Origin: Brachypodius melanocephalos
Taxonomy: Eukaryota; Chordata; Aves; Passeriformes; Pycnonotidae
Direction: 5' to 3'
DNA length: 64,000 bases
NCBI GenBank assembly: GCA_013398615.1
Contig: VZSR01003807.1
Span: 5,575,612-5,639,611 of the forward strand
Shown here in pieces: positions 1 through 12,998 of this stretch (the stretch's first letter is position 1; each line of letters starts with the position of its first letter). Position numbers and translations under genes: made by a program. The notes under the pieces were generated by a model. The model made no database searches, had not been told where the DNA came from, and was given only the letters and a program-made list of their open reading frames with translations.

Positions 1-3000
1 GAGATTACTATGACATTTGTGTACAATACACTGTAATGCTAATGGCCTTTTAGCAGGAAAGAATCTTTCAACTTATGCTTTTCATGGAGCTCTTCTTTTC
101 CCCTTTGCCCGTATTTTTCAGCTTTTATGGTTTTCTAGGCTCTTAATACAGCCCACAGAGAAAGCTATTTGAATATCCTTGGCTGACAGTAGTAATGCAG
201 CCCTAACACAAGCACTGCAACACCTGTGGCAGAGTCAGGAGAGGTGGTAAAGGGTCACAGGTGCAATTTCACAGCCCTGAAGAAATGGTAATTTCTACTG
301 ATGATTTATCAAAAGAGGGAAATGTAGGTCTGACTTTCAGTGCTTAAACAAGACACATAGGCAAAACACCTTAAAACTGAAAGTTTATCAACTGGGTTCT
401 TCATCCTGAAATCCACAGGAAAATGTAAGTGCCCCACTCCATATATGCTATTACTTTTTTTTTTCTAAGGAAAAACTAAATTATGTCACATTTTTTCTCT
501 GATATTCACCAGCCAGTCCTTAATTGTTATCTGCCTGACAGTGTACATGCATCTCTCTGGAAATGAAATGAAAAATCTTCCTTTCCCCTCTTGTAAAGAA
601 ACATTATCTAAATGCTTCTTGGCAGCTGATGATAAGTACAGAGCCTGTAATACATTTCTCCAATTAATTTCTGGCAGAAAGCCAGATGTTACTCCCATTC
701 AGTTTGACAAACCTATAGGAGTGCTTCGATCCTGGCTATCTGTTCTTTGACCACTGGAGAGGTGGAAGGAGTCAGCATTAAGTCTTGCCATAAGCATTTG
801 ATTGAATATGAGGTAAGAGAACAACTGGAGCCTCTGTGCTGATTCTTCTTAAGGTAAGATTTGCTGTCATTTTAGTGAACTCCTTGGGTTTCAACTGGGT
901 CTTAAGATACTGTCTCTAGAAATGTATCCTTATATATTTATTAAATCAGAATACTTTGAATGTTTGCAGGAGGTATTTTTGTGTTTTTATAATTTTTAGA
1001 CAATTTTATCTCTGTAAAAGTTACATTTACACCATAAAGATGTCTTGTAAGAAGCCTTTTGCAAACAAATAATTATGGGGTTTTTAAAAACTCCTAATGT
1101 TTTACATCTTAAGGATAAGAACCTCTTAACTGGTAGCAAAATGTGACCTGCTTTATTTCAAACTAAAATACAGGAAGGCCACTAAGCTCAAGAACAGAAA
1201 TATTATGGAAAACTTCATTGGTGCACATAACTTAAAATATTCAGAGCTTGCTGTAGAGGGAGGAAAATGTTTATAAGCAAACTTGGTTGGTTTTTTTCAA
1301 CAAGGAACTTAGCACTAAAATGAAGAAAAAATAATTGAAGAGTGAGGAAGTGAGTGTGAGGTATACAAACTGTACATCAAAACAATGTGCTTTTGTCAGT
1401 AGAAAACTTCAGGCTAGTGGGTGAGTTTGAAAAGCAACGTGAGAAAATCCATCACAGCACTTGTAGCCTACGTTTTAGGCAGGATATGTTTTTGTATCAA
1501 ACATTAGAGAACATAAATCCATGTGGCTGCTTGCACATGGCATCTCCATCTCTTCCCTGAGAAACACCTAAAAGCAGATGCACCTAGAGCCCAGCCTTCC
1601 TCTGTCCTCAGACAGTTCCTGTCTTGTTTGGGCCAACTGGCACCCCCATGCAGGTACAGCTTTAGACCTTTCTGCTGAGTGGAGTCTGAGGACCAGCTGG
1701 GGGCCCCAAAACAGGGATACAGCTTTAGTCAAGGCAATGGGCTTTTTTGTAAGGACTGTGGTCTTCAGTGACTCGGACACGGGCCTTGGGCTCGAGGCTG
1801 TTCTGCTGTTTAATTGTTGGACAGGTTTTGGCAAGGTACATTGTCTGTCCATGCTTCCAGGCTTGTGAAAGGGACCAGACAATACCGAGGTGTCAGTGAG
1901 GCTGCTGTTGCTGGACTCCTCCTGACTTGGGTGTTTGCCAAGCATGTAGAGCATTACATACAAGTTCAGCTGTGTGGATTACCCAGGACCTGCCCAGAAA
2001 ACAGTGACAGACACTGGAATTAAGTTTCAGATTGAACTGCGAACCTTTCCCAATCCTTGCAATTGTCAGAAAGAAACTCTGTGATTTCCTATAACCAAAG
2101 TCAACAGCTTTGTTTTCTTAACCATCAGCTTTCATCTTCTCTCTATCTTCTTGTTATCTTTCTCTCCAATTACACAAATTCTTCTTTAGAAGCTGCACGA
2201 AAGACCCAGTAGGCGCAGTGTTAATATTTGGAGTATATTTGCTGGCATGCACCTGATTTCTGAGGTAATCGGGTATTATCCCATATACTGGGATTATGAT
2301 TCTCCTCAGAATCCCCTGTCTGGTGCTTTTCCTTGCAGCTGACAGCAGCTAATAGAGAAACGAAGCTTCTTTTTCTGGCTGAGGGCAAGAATTGCATGTT
2401 TTTCAACAGTACAGTTATTGTAGACATATTCTGTACTATTTCTGGCCATTTGGGTTGTCTGATGGGACTTTACTGGGAATTCTGCCTCTGCCTTTGAGAT
2501 GCAGAACATAATGTAAAGACCAAGTTGATACTCTAATTGGTTTATGACTCTTTCTGTCTCCATAAAATGAGTGTTATCTCTGTATGGGCTATCATAAAAT
2601 TTAATAATATCCATCTGGTGCTCTGAGGATGTTTTATGTCAGATAAAAAACTGCTTATTCAAAATAACTGCCTTAAGTTACTCTGCAGGAACTCTGACAA
2701 AGCAGAATGTTTGGCAGTATTTTTGTAAATGAGTTTGAAATAATGACTAGAAAGTAAAATAAAGATTGAAAATTAAATACAAATTTATAGAGATTTGTCA
2801 CTTAATCTTTTATGGATTTCTGTGCTAGAGAAATTATTCACCTGGCAAAATATCCACCCTCAAAAAGAAAAAAAAAAAGAAGGGATATTAGATGATTTCT
2901 CATTCTTTTCCTCTATGTGTAAAGATATACTTCTGAGCAGTTAGAAAGACAGTAAAGATGTTTATGTTTCTCCATAATCTGTTTTTTATTCTTGTGTCCT

Positions 3001-3772
3001 TGGAGTGCCTTCACTGAGGTGTGATCCTCTTCTGTCTTGATCAACAACTCAATTTAAAATGCTCAGTATTTCTGTATGCAAGAATTTCAATGCCTAGACC
3101 ATCACAAGCACTGGTACATCACTCATTTATCAGAACCAAGAAATCAAATCAAATATGGCATCACAGGATTTGAGAGCAGTGAGAGAGCTTGCTCAGTGCT
3201 GAACTTTCAAACAAAGGGAAGTGTACTTACTGAATACATTTCCTTATATTAAAACTAGTCTGTTTGCTGCTTTGCTCTTCTAAAACATTGGAGTGATGTG
3301 TTCCAAGTTACAGTTCTGAAGTCACATGTGTGGCTTTCAATCTCAAAGCCCCATTTTGTTAATGGAGATAGAATTAGAACTTGGTACAGCTAAGTACCTG
3401 TGATCCTTCAAAATCTAATCTAACGTTTCATTGGAGCATATGGGATCTTCTCCTCTGGGAAGATTGCATTACATATAGAAATCAGAGTTCTGACTTCTTA
3501 ATACTGAGAACCTCTGCAAGATTCTTCTTCAAAAAAGCTATGGTACCTGGTGACTCAGTTTCCAAGAAATAACGTTTGTAGATTGCCTTCGACAGCCTAT
3601 GGGGGAAAAAGGCAACTACTCTCATTTCATCTCACTCTAGATGCTGCTTTGGGCAGTGAAAAACCATTCCTGTATTGGTACCCTGGGCATGGCTTTTGGC
3701 AGGACAATGATTTTAATGCATAATGCCTTCTACTTATATTCCACCAAGACTGGGTTTCTTCTTATGTCCTGC
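1..3772. other. Upstream non-coding sequence, no gene seen
   Basis: AT-rich unique-looking sequence with stop codons in all frames at short intervals. The longest open frames (about 130 codons or fewer) show no recognisable protein, no splice continuity and no codon bias. I see no RNA gene or clear transposable element. It should be CHRM3-FMN2 intergenic DNA or part of a 5' untranslated FMN2 intron. Confidence 0.6.
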
Positions 3773-3975
3773 AAAAAAACCAAAACCAGACAAAACACAC
3801 ACACCCAAACACACATGAAAAAAAAAAAAAATCCTACAACAAAAATAAAACCAACCCAAAAAAAAGCCAACCAACCAAAAAAAAAAACCAAACCCAAAAA
3901 CCAAACAAAAAATGAACAGAAGCCCACAAACAACCAAGAAAAAAAATAAAATCAAACAACCGAACAAGCAAAAAA
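3773..3975. repeat. A/C-rich low-complexity tract
   Basis: About 200 bases in which the + strand is nearly all A and C, built from irregular runs such as ccaaccaaccaaaaa and acacacacacccaaac, with only scattered T and G. No fixed repeat unit is kept. Such tracts are frequent in avian introns and intergenic DNA. They create long spurious Lys/Thr/Asn ORFs on + and Phe/Gly/Val ORFs on -, which should not be taken as genes. Confidence 0.85.
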
Positions 3976-6900
3976 ATCCTGTTCTCAGGTTCTTCCACTG
4001 CTGTGGTTTTCTAAAGAGTACTACTAGGCATGGCAACTTCACTATATTTTTTCCTGACAGATAGGAAAACCCAAAATCCACTTTCCTATCTTGACTCTTT
4101 ATAACAGTGGGAGACATTTTGAAGCAAAACACCTCCATACAGGTGTAGGAGCTTTTTTTGTATTAAATTAGTTCTCATCATATTTGTCTCTAAACATCGA
4201 GAGAGAATAATTTAATAATTGGAGGAAAACGAGTCCAGCAGCAATTTCTTTGACTTGCACCTGCAGTTAAATTAGTAGTAGCACACATAATGCTAAAGAT
4301 ACAAAATCCACCCACATGTGACATAGTAAGTGATCAGTGCACAGCCCTCCATGGAGGGTTGAAACCAGGATTGTAAATCCAAGGGATCCCACACAAAGTC
4401 TTATATTTGAAGTGGAGAGAGGTTTGTAGGCTGGTGAGATGCAGCATATTCAGTGTCTGCTTAATTTGCTGTGGTGACAGCTCTGCAGACAAAATGAAAT
4501 CAAAAGGAAATGTTCCCATTCAATTTCTAAAGCAATCTTGCCAAGAATTGTGGGTGTCTTTTTGTTGTTTTGGTTTGGAGGTTTTTTTTGTGGGAGTGAA
4601 GGTTGTTCAGGTTTTTTTAAACAAAATATATATTATGATTTTCTGACTGTCCTGTAGCTTCTTATGTTGCTTATGCTATCTTCCTTCTTCTCAATATCTT
4701 TGCTTCATAAACTTGTCTTCATGAAATAATCTCAAACTACGTCCTCATGATAATCTTGCTAACCTACTCTGCATAATCCACTATGGCAGGATAATTTCAC
4801 ATTTTGAATTGTGAAGTTTTCAGATGGTCATGATGTCCTTGTCTAATTCTGTGTGTTAATGATGATGATGCAGTCAATGTGAGGGTGGAGAAAATAGTGA
4901 GCTCATTAATATCTTTTAGATCTAGCCCTTTAAATCTTAGACTGGGGAAGAAATCTCATGAAGCAGGAGTACTGGCTGTGTTCACATGGCTGCGCTTGAG
5001 GGTTGCTGGAATTCTTTATTCTAGAATATGGAAATTTGACACCTTTTGGCTAAAAATATATATTGTTTTAAAAAAACCACTTTAGCTGTAATCTAGACTG
5101 AAAATATGGTAAATAAATAGTAACATCTCATGCTTTCAAACTAATGAAACAACTGTTCTACTCACTGCCTCATTACATTTAACTTTCGGGATGTCCATGA
5201 GGAGTCATTCCCAAGAACTGTATATCTTTCAGGAGAATTTTCAAAACAAATACGAGATCATATGTACTCTCAATTACTTGCTGTCATCAAATTGATTTTC
5301 CAGTGCGAGTGCCACACCAAGAGGATATAGCTTACTGAAGAACCATACCCAGGCCATGTCTGTGGAACACCAGCACTGGTTGTGCAGCTCATTCTCATTC
5401 AGTACAACAGGCTGCTGGTGTCCCAAATTCTTATGGAAGAGACAGTTTCCTGTCAGTACTTCGTCTTTGAGGGAAGTGATAATTATTTTAGATTACCATT
5501 AGCTTCTGAACAACAACAAATAGTCATTTACAGGGGGATACCCTTTCTTTCTGTGCTTTGCTCATCCAAACACAAAAAGTCCCCTTTCTGACAAACGCTG
5601 GATGGACTTAATGTAGAAGTATGATTCAGGTGCTCTGTGCCTAGTTAGGAAGTCTGATCACCACAAAATATGTATAGACTTTTCCTGCAAATATGCACTG
5701 GGCAGCAGGAGTTTACCAGCTGCATTTGAACGACTTGTCACTGCACACTTACCAATTTATTTTTTTCTCCTGAACATAACACACAATCTTGGTTTGCCAA
5801 TCATTTGGGTACCTCTTTAGTGAAGGTGAAAGAGCTGTAGGAATCATATTAGTGGGGAAAGAGGAAATATATTGCTTCTTTTCCTCTGTTTCTTCTTAGA
5901 AAAATACCAATATTCTGCTCCCAGAACCATGCAGAAGCTGTAAAGGAACAATGTGCATGTATTGATTTTATGTACATTTTTTAGCTGTCTTAGAGTTATT
6001 TCTTCCTCTCTCACTGATCTTTAAAAGGGAAAAGGTTTCAATACTTCTGAATGCTCCTTGTAGGCTTCACGAGGTTCTTAGGTTTTTTGTGTTCACAATA
6101 AAAATCCAGATAGTGCAGAAAGTATCTCAGGTGGGAGGAAGGCTTAAAACAATCCGTGTAACTTCCATTTACACTGAGAGGAATGAGTCTGTCAGTGAAG
6201 ACTTACCCTGTGTTGATTCAGGGACAGAGCAGAGCCCCTTGAAGGTCACCTTCTGAGCATGAGACTTCCTAGGAGCACGAAATGAATTGGAACAGAGAGC
6301 TGTATCCTGAGTGTCTCCATTACCCCAGTACCATGAAATGTAAACCACAAATCTGTCATCTTCCTCCTCCCCCAATGCAGAGCTCCTTCAAATTAAGAAA
6401 ATAAAAATGAACGCTTACAGAATTAAAAACTGTGTTTGAAATAAATAAAGGGAAGGAAGGGAGATTACTGGAGGCTTAGGTGCCAATCACAGACTTATTC
6501 AAATCCAAAACTTTTGTCAGTTTGCAGAATTCATCCCATTTAATTTCTCAAACTCCACCATCCATTTAAAATTAAAATGTCAGATTCTTCTCTGACTTAC
6601 ACACAAGTCCTACTTTAGTGAGACTGCAAAGACATAAAAGTTGTGAAGAAAACTTTATTCAATATGGTTTGCTCTATAGCATAATAGATAGTTATGTGAC
6701 ATGTTACTATGAACACCTATGTTCCTCCAAAAAAAACACATACCACTTTTTCAATAACTTTTTTGCTAAGTCTTTTAAGCAGTGAAATTTCTTGAGGCAT
6801 TTATGATTTATTTTTTTTTAACATTCCTGTGAATGTCAGTGGCTGTTAACATCTGAATCAAACTGTTCCCAGTTCATGTGACTGGAAATGGTGCCCAGAG

Positions 6901-9205
6901 CAAAAAAGCCAGACATTCTGACTCTCCTATAAGTATAGTCTGTGTGGAAATGTTTCTCTGAGCAGAAGTAGAAGTTGCTGAGTTCACATCAGAATACATT
7001 TTGGCAGGAAATAAGGTAAGGCTGCATTATGACCACTTTATTATCATTATTACCTTTAATTAAGGTATGTTTGGGAAATAAATGGTCTAAGAGCTGAAGA
7101 AAAACACGACGATCTAAATGAGGATTGTGGGGGGACACAAGGCTAAGTGGTTCACATGTTGCTGGCAGTATCTGAAACTCTTCTGGGATTATGCTGGAAT
7201 TATCTCACAGGATAGAAGGCTGAATTTGGGGTTTTAGCTTATAGCCACTCCAGGGAGCACTTCTGAACAGCCTTGGTCTCTTGAGAGATTTGCCACCTCT
7301 AAGGTAGAAGGAATGCCACACAGCAACCAGCCGTGCATAAGGGTAAAGAGCATTTTTAGCAATGAAGACTGAAAGAGATAAACTGAACTCTGTTCACACG
7401 TGAATGAGATTTATTTAGAGTGTTGCATGAATGATATCAAAGACAGAAAACTGTGCTAGTCAGAGATGGCTGGACTAGGAGCAGCTGCAGATTTGCAATT
7501 GCATTTGCCTCCAAAGGTGTTAGTAGCTAAATATATTTAAGACATAAGACTTGACATATGCATATACTTTCAGGAAAATTGGAAGGTCTAAAAGCATAGC
7601 AGAAGATCTGTAACTGAATTCCTAACTCCCTGTGAAGCTCACAGTCCAAAAGACAAAAGAGGTTTTTGTTGTGAAAAGATTGAGCACAAATACAGGCTCA
7701 GACGAGTACTCTAAACTTTATCTGTCATTTAGGAATAAGCCTTTTTAAAGACTAAACACTGGATGGCCAATGCAGATAGTTAGGCTGTATGTTAAGGTAC
7801 TATTTTACTGAAAGGAGAAATAGGAAAGGGCAATTAACCCTTTCCCCCCAGTCTCCAGCTACCTTCTCTGGTTGTTACCCAATACTGTTTGCATGTACCT
7901 GGATACGTGGAAGCAAGCAGTAGCTTCAGACCATGACAGCTGTAGCGCTTTATTTCTCTTCTCCTTGCTCTGCACCCTGCTTACAGCATGTGCACAGGTA
8001 GGAGAAGAACAGGATAGAGAAGCAGCTTCACTGTATGGAGGTTTGCTGCTTTGGCAGGACAGCACTTTTTTCCTGTGTAACTGCACGGCAGGGTCTTCAG
8101 GCTGCCCAAGTAACACTGGAATAACTTATATTTATGTGACCCAGGCTACCTGACTGAATGGATGGGTTGTCTGGGGGCTTCTTATCATTTCCTTTCATCA
8201 AAAATTTGTTTCCTACATGCCTCCAAGACGAGGCATAGCAGGGGTAAACTAGGAAAAAATAGGTGTCAATTAATTTGACAAAGGAGACTAACATTTCCAA
8301 AATAGCCTTGGTGTAGTGTCAGACTGTTTGTGCTCATCCTATCTATGCTGGATGTGGATTTTATTTAAAGACAACACCTCAAAGAAAAATATCATGAGTA
8401 CATTAAATAAATAAATCGCAGATAATGAGACTTCAGAGCAGCTCATGTTCAATCTTCCAAGATCTGCAAATGTTTTGCCTAAGCTGGATTGTCATCATTA
8501 TCTTACCAGTTTTAACTGATAAAAAGTTATGACTTGCCTAGAGATGTTGAGGGAGAAGGAGGGGAAATCTTACCACAGACTAGAAGCTATACTCCCAGTG
8601 TTTAAAAATAACCAACCAAGTAGGTGGCTTAGTACATCAGACCCATTTTATCTGGTTTGAGATGATAAATGAGGTGGCAGTATAAACCCAGTTTCTGTGG
8701 ACATTTCTTTAGCAGAAGAAACTGTGTCATATATGTGCTAAAAGCCACAAACTATTGAAATAACTAATACCACATAATCAAGGTTACATATGTGTGCCTG
8801 TAGAAACCAGTTGCACTCAAGAGCACAGAAGAATTCAAAACCATCTTATTTAGAGGTTTTATTAAGAGGTTTTTTAACAGAAAAAAGTGAGATTGAATGT
8901 TTTTTTATGAAGTCTTTATACAAATGGTTCTATAACAGAAAAATCTAGATGTGCCAGGTAAAAAGACATTTCAGTAGTGAGAACGTATTTTAGATAGATC
9001 TGAAATCGTCTTGTAATCAATTCCAGTTACCAAAATTCTTGGTGTTTACAAAATATCTGTAAGATTTTTTTAGTCTGAGTCATCAGATGACAACAACTCA
9101 AAATCCCCCAAACCCAAGCAATTTTCAAAGTATGATCAAACTGAACATATACAATGATTTTTGTGATTAGTGTGTACACACATCCGTGACCTGGATCAAA
9201 ATTCT

Positions 9206-9310
9206 TTTTTTTCCTTTTCTTTTTTTTTTTTTTAATTAAATTCATTTTGCAGCATAAGAAAAGAATTCTTTGTTCCACATGAAGATCTGAAGTAAAAAAA
9301 AAAAAAAAAA
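9206..9310. repeat. Poly-T / poly-A homopolymer pair
   Basis: A broken T tract (about 9206-9232) is followed some 60 bases later by 17 A (9294-9310). The two can pair as an inverted repeat, and the short Lys-rich minus-strand ORF across them is an artefact. This is slippage-prone simple sequence. Confidence 0.7.
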
Positions 9311-12141
9311 TTTACATGTTCAGAATTTCAATCCTTACCTATACTAAGTTCTTTTTGATGTCTTCCCAATTGTACATAAGAAGACCCAGTTTCTTTCCAA
9401 TGCTTTAATCATTACATTCTGATCTGGAGGTTTCTCTGCTTCACACAATAGACTGGGCCTTTAGTACCTTTTCTGTCAGAACTTTATGACTTTCTTGACT
9501 GTTAGACTTTGTAACACAGCAGTTTATATACAGGCTATATTTCAATGTAGAGTTTAAATTTGCGCTCTCTAAAGCTGCCTTTACATAAACTCAATATAAA
9601 TATTTCAAGGCTCTCTTATCTGCACTTATCTTCAGGATAGGATCGGAAGAGAATGTGGAATGAAACATAATCAAAATAGAATAAGAATAACTCACAGCAG
9701 ACACTATCAGAGGAATTTTTAAGTGACATGACATCCTAACTCTGAAATATAAGCTATACTGCATGCTAATATTTGAGTAAGAAATGGTTTTCTAGGTCAC
9801 GAACAAGATATTTCTGTCTTTTATCTGTATGCCTTCCCTGGAAAACAGTGGGTAGGATCTGTTCATTCCAAGCTACAGCAACAGGAGTATCAAGGATTCT
9901 AGGACACAGCTGGAGCAGACCCTAATAGAGGGATCAAGGCAGCTGTGTCAAGATACATGTATATTTATAAATAAAAACTGCTTTGGTGTGGGTTTTGCTT
10001 TCAGGTCTCCCTGAAATCTTCCATGCAGTTAGGGTTTTAATTGGAAACATAAGCAGTCTTATGATTTGGGCTAATGCCAGTTTAAAGAACTGTAACTGTG
10101 CTGAGGACTATAGGAGTTGAATTTAAAAAATATGTCTTTTGTGCTTTTTATATCTTTAAAAGGTATTATGATAGATATACATATATATATATGGAATTTT
10201 TTCAACTTCTATTATCAGAAAAATCATATATCTAGCATACTGCTAAACAGATGTTTATTCACAGCTATTTCCAATTGACTTATTCCTGCCTGTGCAGACA
10301 ATATTGAGAGCTGTGGTTTGATGGAAAGCCATGTGATTTTCTCTCTGGGACACAGCTGGATTTCCACATCAGAGGGAGATATGTCAGACCGTTAATATAA
10401 AATTTCACACAGAAACTTTGGACTGCTTAGAAGCCTGTTATGGCACTTGATATATTTTTTATTAGCATTGAATTAGAAGGAACAGAAGAAGCTTATTTGT
10501 GTCTAATCAGATATTGATATGATGGTAGAAGAAAAACATTTGTGTCATGAATAGACCCTAATGGGAGTAGAAAACAGCAAAGTCATGAATATTCCCTGAT
10601 GGGAATGAATAACAGTAAGATCAGTGAAGTGGAACAGAAAGAAAGCAGGATCTGTAAATATCCTGTAAAATTCTTTTCTCCTTGTTCTTCAGACTGGTAT
10701 AAGATATTTATCTGAAAATATTAAAATAAGATGTATTTTGTAATATTGCGTATTTCTGCTTTATCAGTAATAATCTTGTGCCCCAAGTCAAATTAATATA
10801 TATATAAATGAAATCAAACCTACCACCAATGAAAATCACCAAGCAGACTCCCCAAAACCCCAAACCTTCCTTCTGCTCTGCTTACAGGATGCTTAGTGCA
10901 CAGTGAGCCCTTGTTCTATTAGAGCCTAATGTCAGTATTAGTCCTGTCATGAGTTCCCTTCTCTTTTGTATCCTCACACTGAGCTACAGAATCTTGCCAC
11001 AAAAGTAGCACTGGTAACAGTAATGGTTGAAAATAACACTTAGTACATCCACGTGAGTAATTATATGTCCCTGCAATTGTGCAGAAGTCCAGCAATGTGG
11101 TATCTGTGAGATGGCAAAGATTGTCTTTGCTTTTTCAGAGCTTGAGAATCCATGTATTTGAACGGAATTGAAATGTGAGGTTAATGTCTACACCCACAGT
11201 TATACCACCCAGAATTCCGAGAGTTCAAGGCAATACTTCCTTATGAGGTATTATGGAAAAGACAGATCTTCCATCTGGCTTCAGTTTTCCTTTTCCATTT
11301 CTTCCTTTGCTTTCCTTCACTTCCTTATAATGCTATATTGTGACTGAGCATTTCATGTCACATTCAGCCCATATCAGTGACACCCATGATCTCTACTGTC
11401 CTGAGCCCTTCTGTAGCTTATTGTGCTTTGATTTGAAGTACTGACAGATTTAGCACTCTCTTTTCCCACTTTACACATATTTGCTATAAACATGAAGCAA
11501 CCATTTAATTTTACTAGGCCAGGATGTCTGTCCTTTCCTAGGATCATATGCATTAAGGATCTATTTCTGGAAGGCTACTGATGCTTGTCCATCAAATACC
11601 TCTTCACTGCACTGTGACGCAGAAGCGAAAGCGGTGAAAGGCAGGAGGAAGAGAATAAATGTAATTGAGTTAATGAGGTTATCCATGTGAGTCTGCTTAG
11701 ATTGTCAGCTCTCTGGAGTAGGAACAGGGAGCTTGTAGCACTTTGCCTAGTGTTTGGTACAGCTGGTCCCACCTTTGACTGACGTGTCTGTGAGCACAAA
11801 ACACAGCTAACATGATGGCACACCGCAAAAGAGGTGTCCAGCACAAGGCTGTTTGGAGTTGTGAGACTCAATTAAAACAAACAAACCATGTCCCTTATCT
11901 AAGGACATCCATTAACCTGAATTACAGACTTGGGGGATCAAATTTCCCATTGCTTACACTTGGAGTGTTTCCTACATCATTGTCTGCAGTCTGTCAGACT
12001 GACAACTGCTAGAAGTTTGATTTTGAATCAGATGTATCTCTAGTCCAAATCCTGGGTTTTTTAGCTTTTTCAGGTGATATATACTGAAATATTTCAGTAT
12101 CTGTGGATATTGGGAAGATTTCTAAGAAGTAGAAATATCTA

Positions 12142-12187
12142 AAAGTAACTAAAGTGAAGTAACTAAAGTTACAAGTAACTAAAGTGA
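12142..12187. repeat. Imperfect tandem repeat of aagtaactaaagt
   Basis: Three adjacent imperfect copies of a unit containing gtaactaaagt, with units of about 14-18 bases. Looks like a young local duplication by slippage. Confidence 0.7.
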
Positions 12188-12818
12188 CAGATGATAATAG
12201 GAATACCCTATTTAAAAATCTTGAGTGTCCTTATGACATTTTCTCTTTTTACACTATGCTAAGGTAGCCTGACACTTCTTTAGTAAAGCAAACATCTCCT
12301 GTAATAACCCCCCAGGTGAGCTGGCTCAGAGAAGCCCATCAGAATTTTCTTAATTGAACAATTTGGAATCTTTTTTTTCCCCCAGGTGGTGTACATATAT
12401 TAAAAAATTGAAAAGTAAGGCTTCTTAGAGAATAATTTCTCCTTCTTATTGTAAACACATACAAAAAGGTGAGCTGCTCACCTGAAGACAGTTCACACAA
12501 AGTATCTTTAAGTTTAATGTAGGACTGTTGCTGAGTGTTTAAATTTTGTTACTTTAACATCTTTCCTGAACATAAATGAAATGGAAATACCATGTCATTT
12601 AATGTGTGAAACTGATCAGCTTGGATGTTGGGAAGAACTCTACTTTCTAGATAATTTTATGTAAGCTCTTACTACGAGGATATTGGCAACGCTGGGGACA
12701 GATCACAGTAAAACATTTGCTTGAAATTTTTCTTGTCACTTGTTGAATAAATTAATGCTTGAGTAGTACTTCTGGTTCTGTAAACAATTTCCCAAAGTAA
12801 TCTAGACTGCAACATTTT

Positions 12819-12998
12819 CATAGAATCACAGAATTTGCTTAGTTGGAAGAGACCCATCAGGATCATTGAGTCCAGCTCCTGGCTCTAAGAAGAACACCCC
12901 AAGAACCACACCATGTGCCTGAGAGCATTGTTCAAACTGAACTCTGAACTCTGATGGTCTTGGTGTTGTGCCCACTTCCCTGGGGACCATGTTACAGT
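12819..12998 (-). mobile_element. Truncated CR1 LINE, 3' end, minus orientation
   Basis: Begins on the + strand with catagaatcacagaat, the reverse complement of the conserved CR1 3'-terminal repeat, followed by ttggaagagaccc, tgagtccagctcctgg and later cacttccctgggga. All are hallmark positions of the avian CR1 3' end in this order. The element therefore points to the minus strand, is heavily 5'-truncated (about 180 bp) and keeps no reverse-transcriptase coding capacity. It matches with many substitutions, so it is an old insertion. Confidence 0.85.

Larger units (their letters stand above)
3976..12818. other. Upstream non-coding sequence, no gene seen
   Basis: AT-rich sequence without a supportable gene. 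It contains only simple features: poly-T with interruptions near 9206-9232, a 17-base poly-A at 9294-9310, and an (AT)n stretch near 10178-10192. No open frame longer than about 100 codons looks coding, and I saw no CR1 end motif until 12819. Confidence 0.6.

Noticed and set aside
3641..4138. Lys/Thr/Asn-rich (+) and Phe/Gly-rich (-) open frames
   Set aside because: They are translations of the A/C-rich low-complexity tract.
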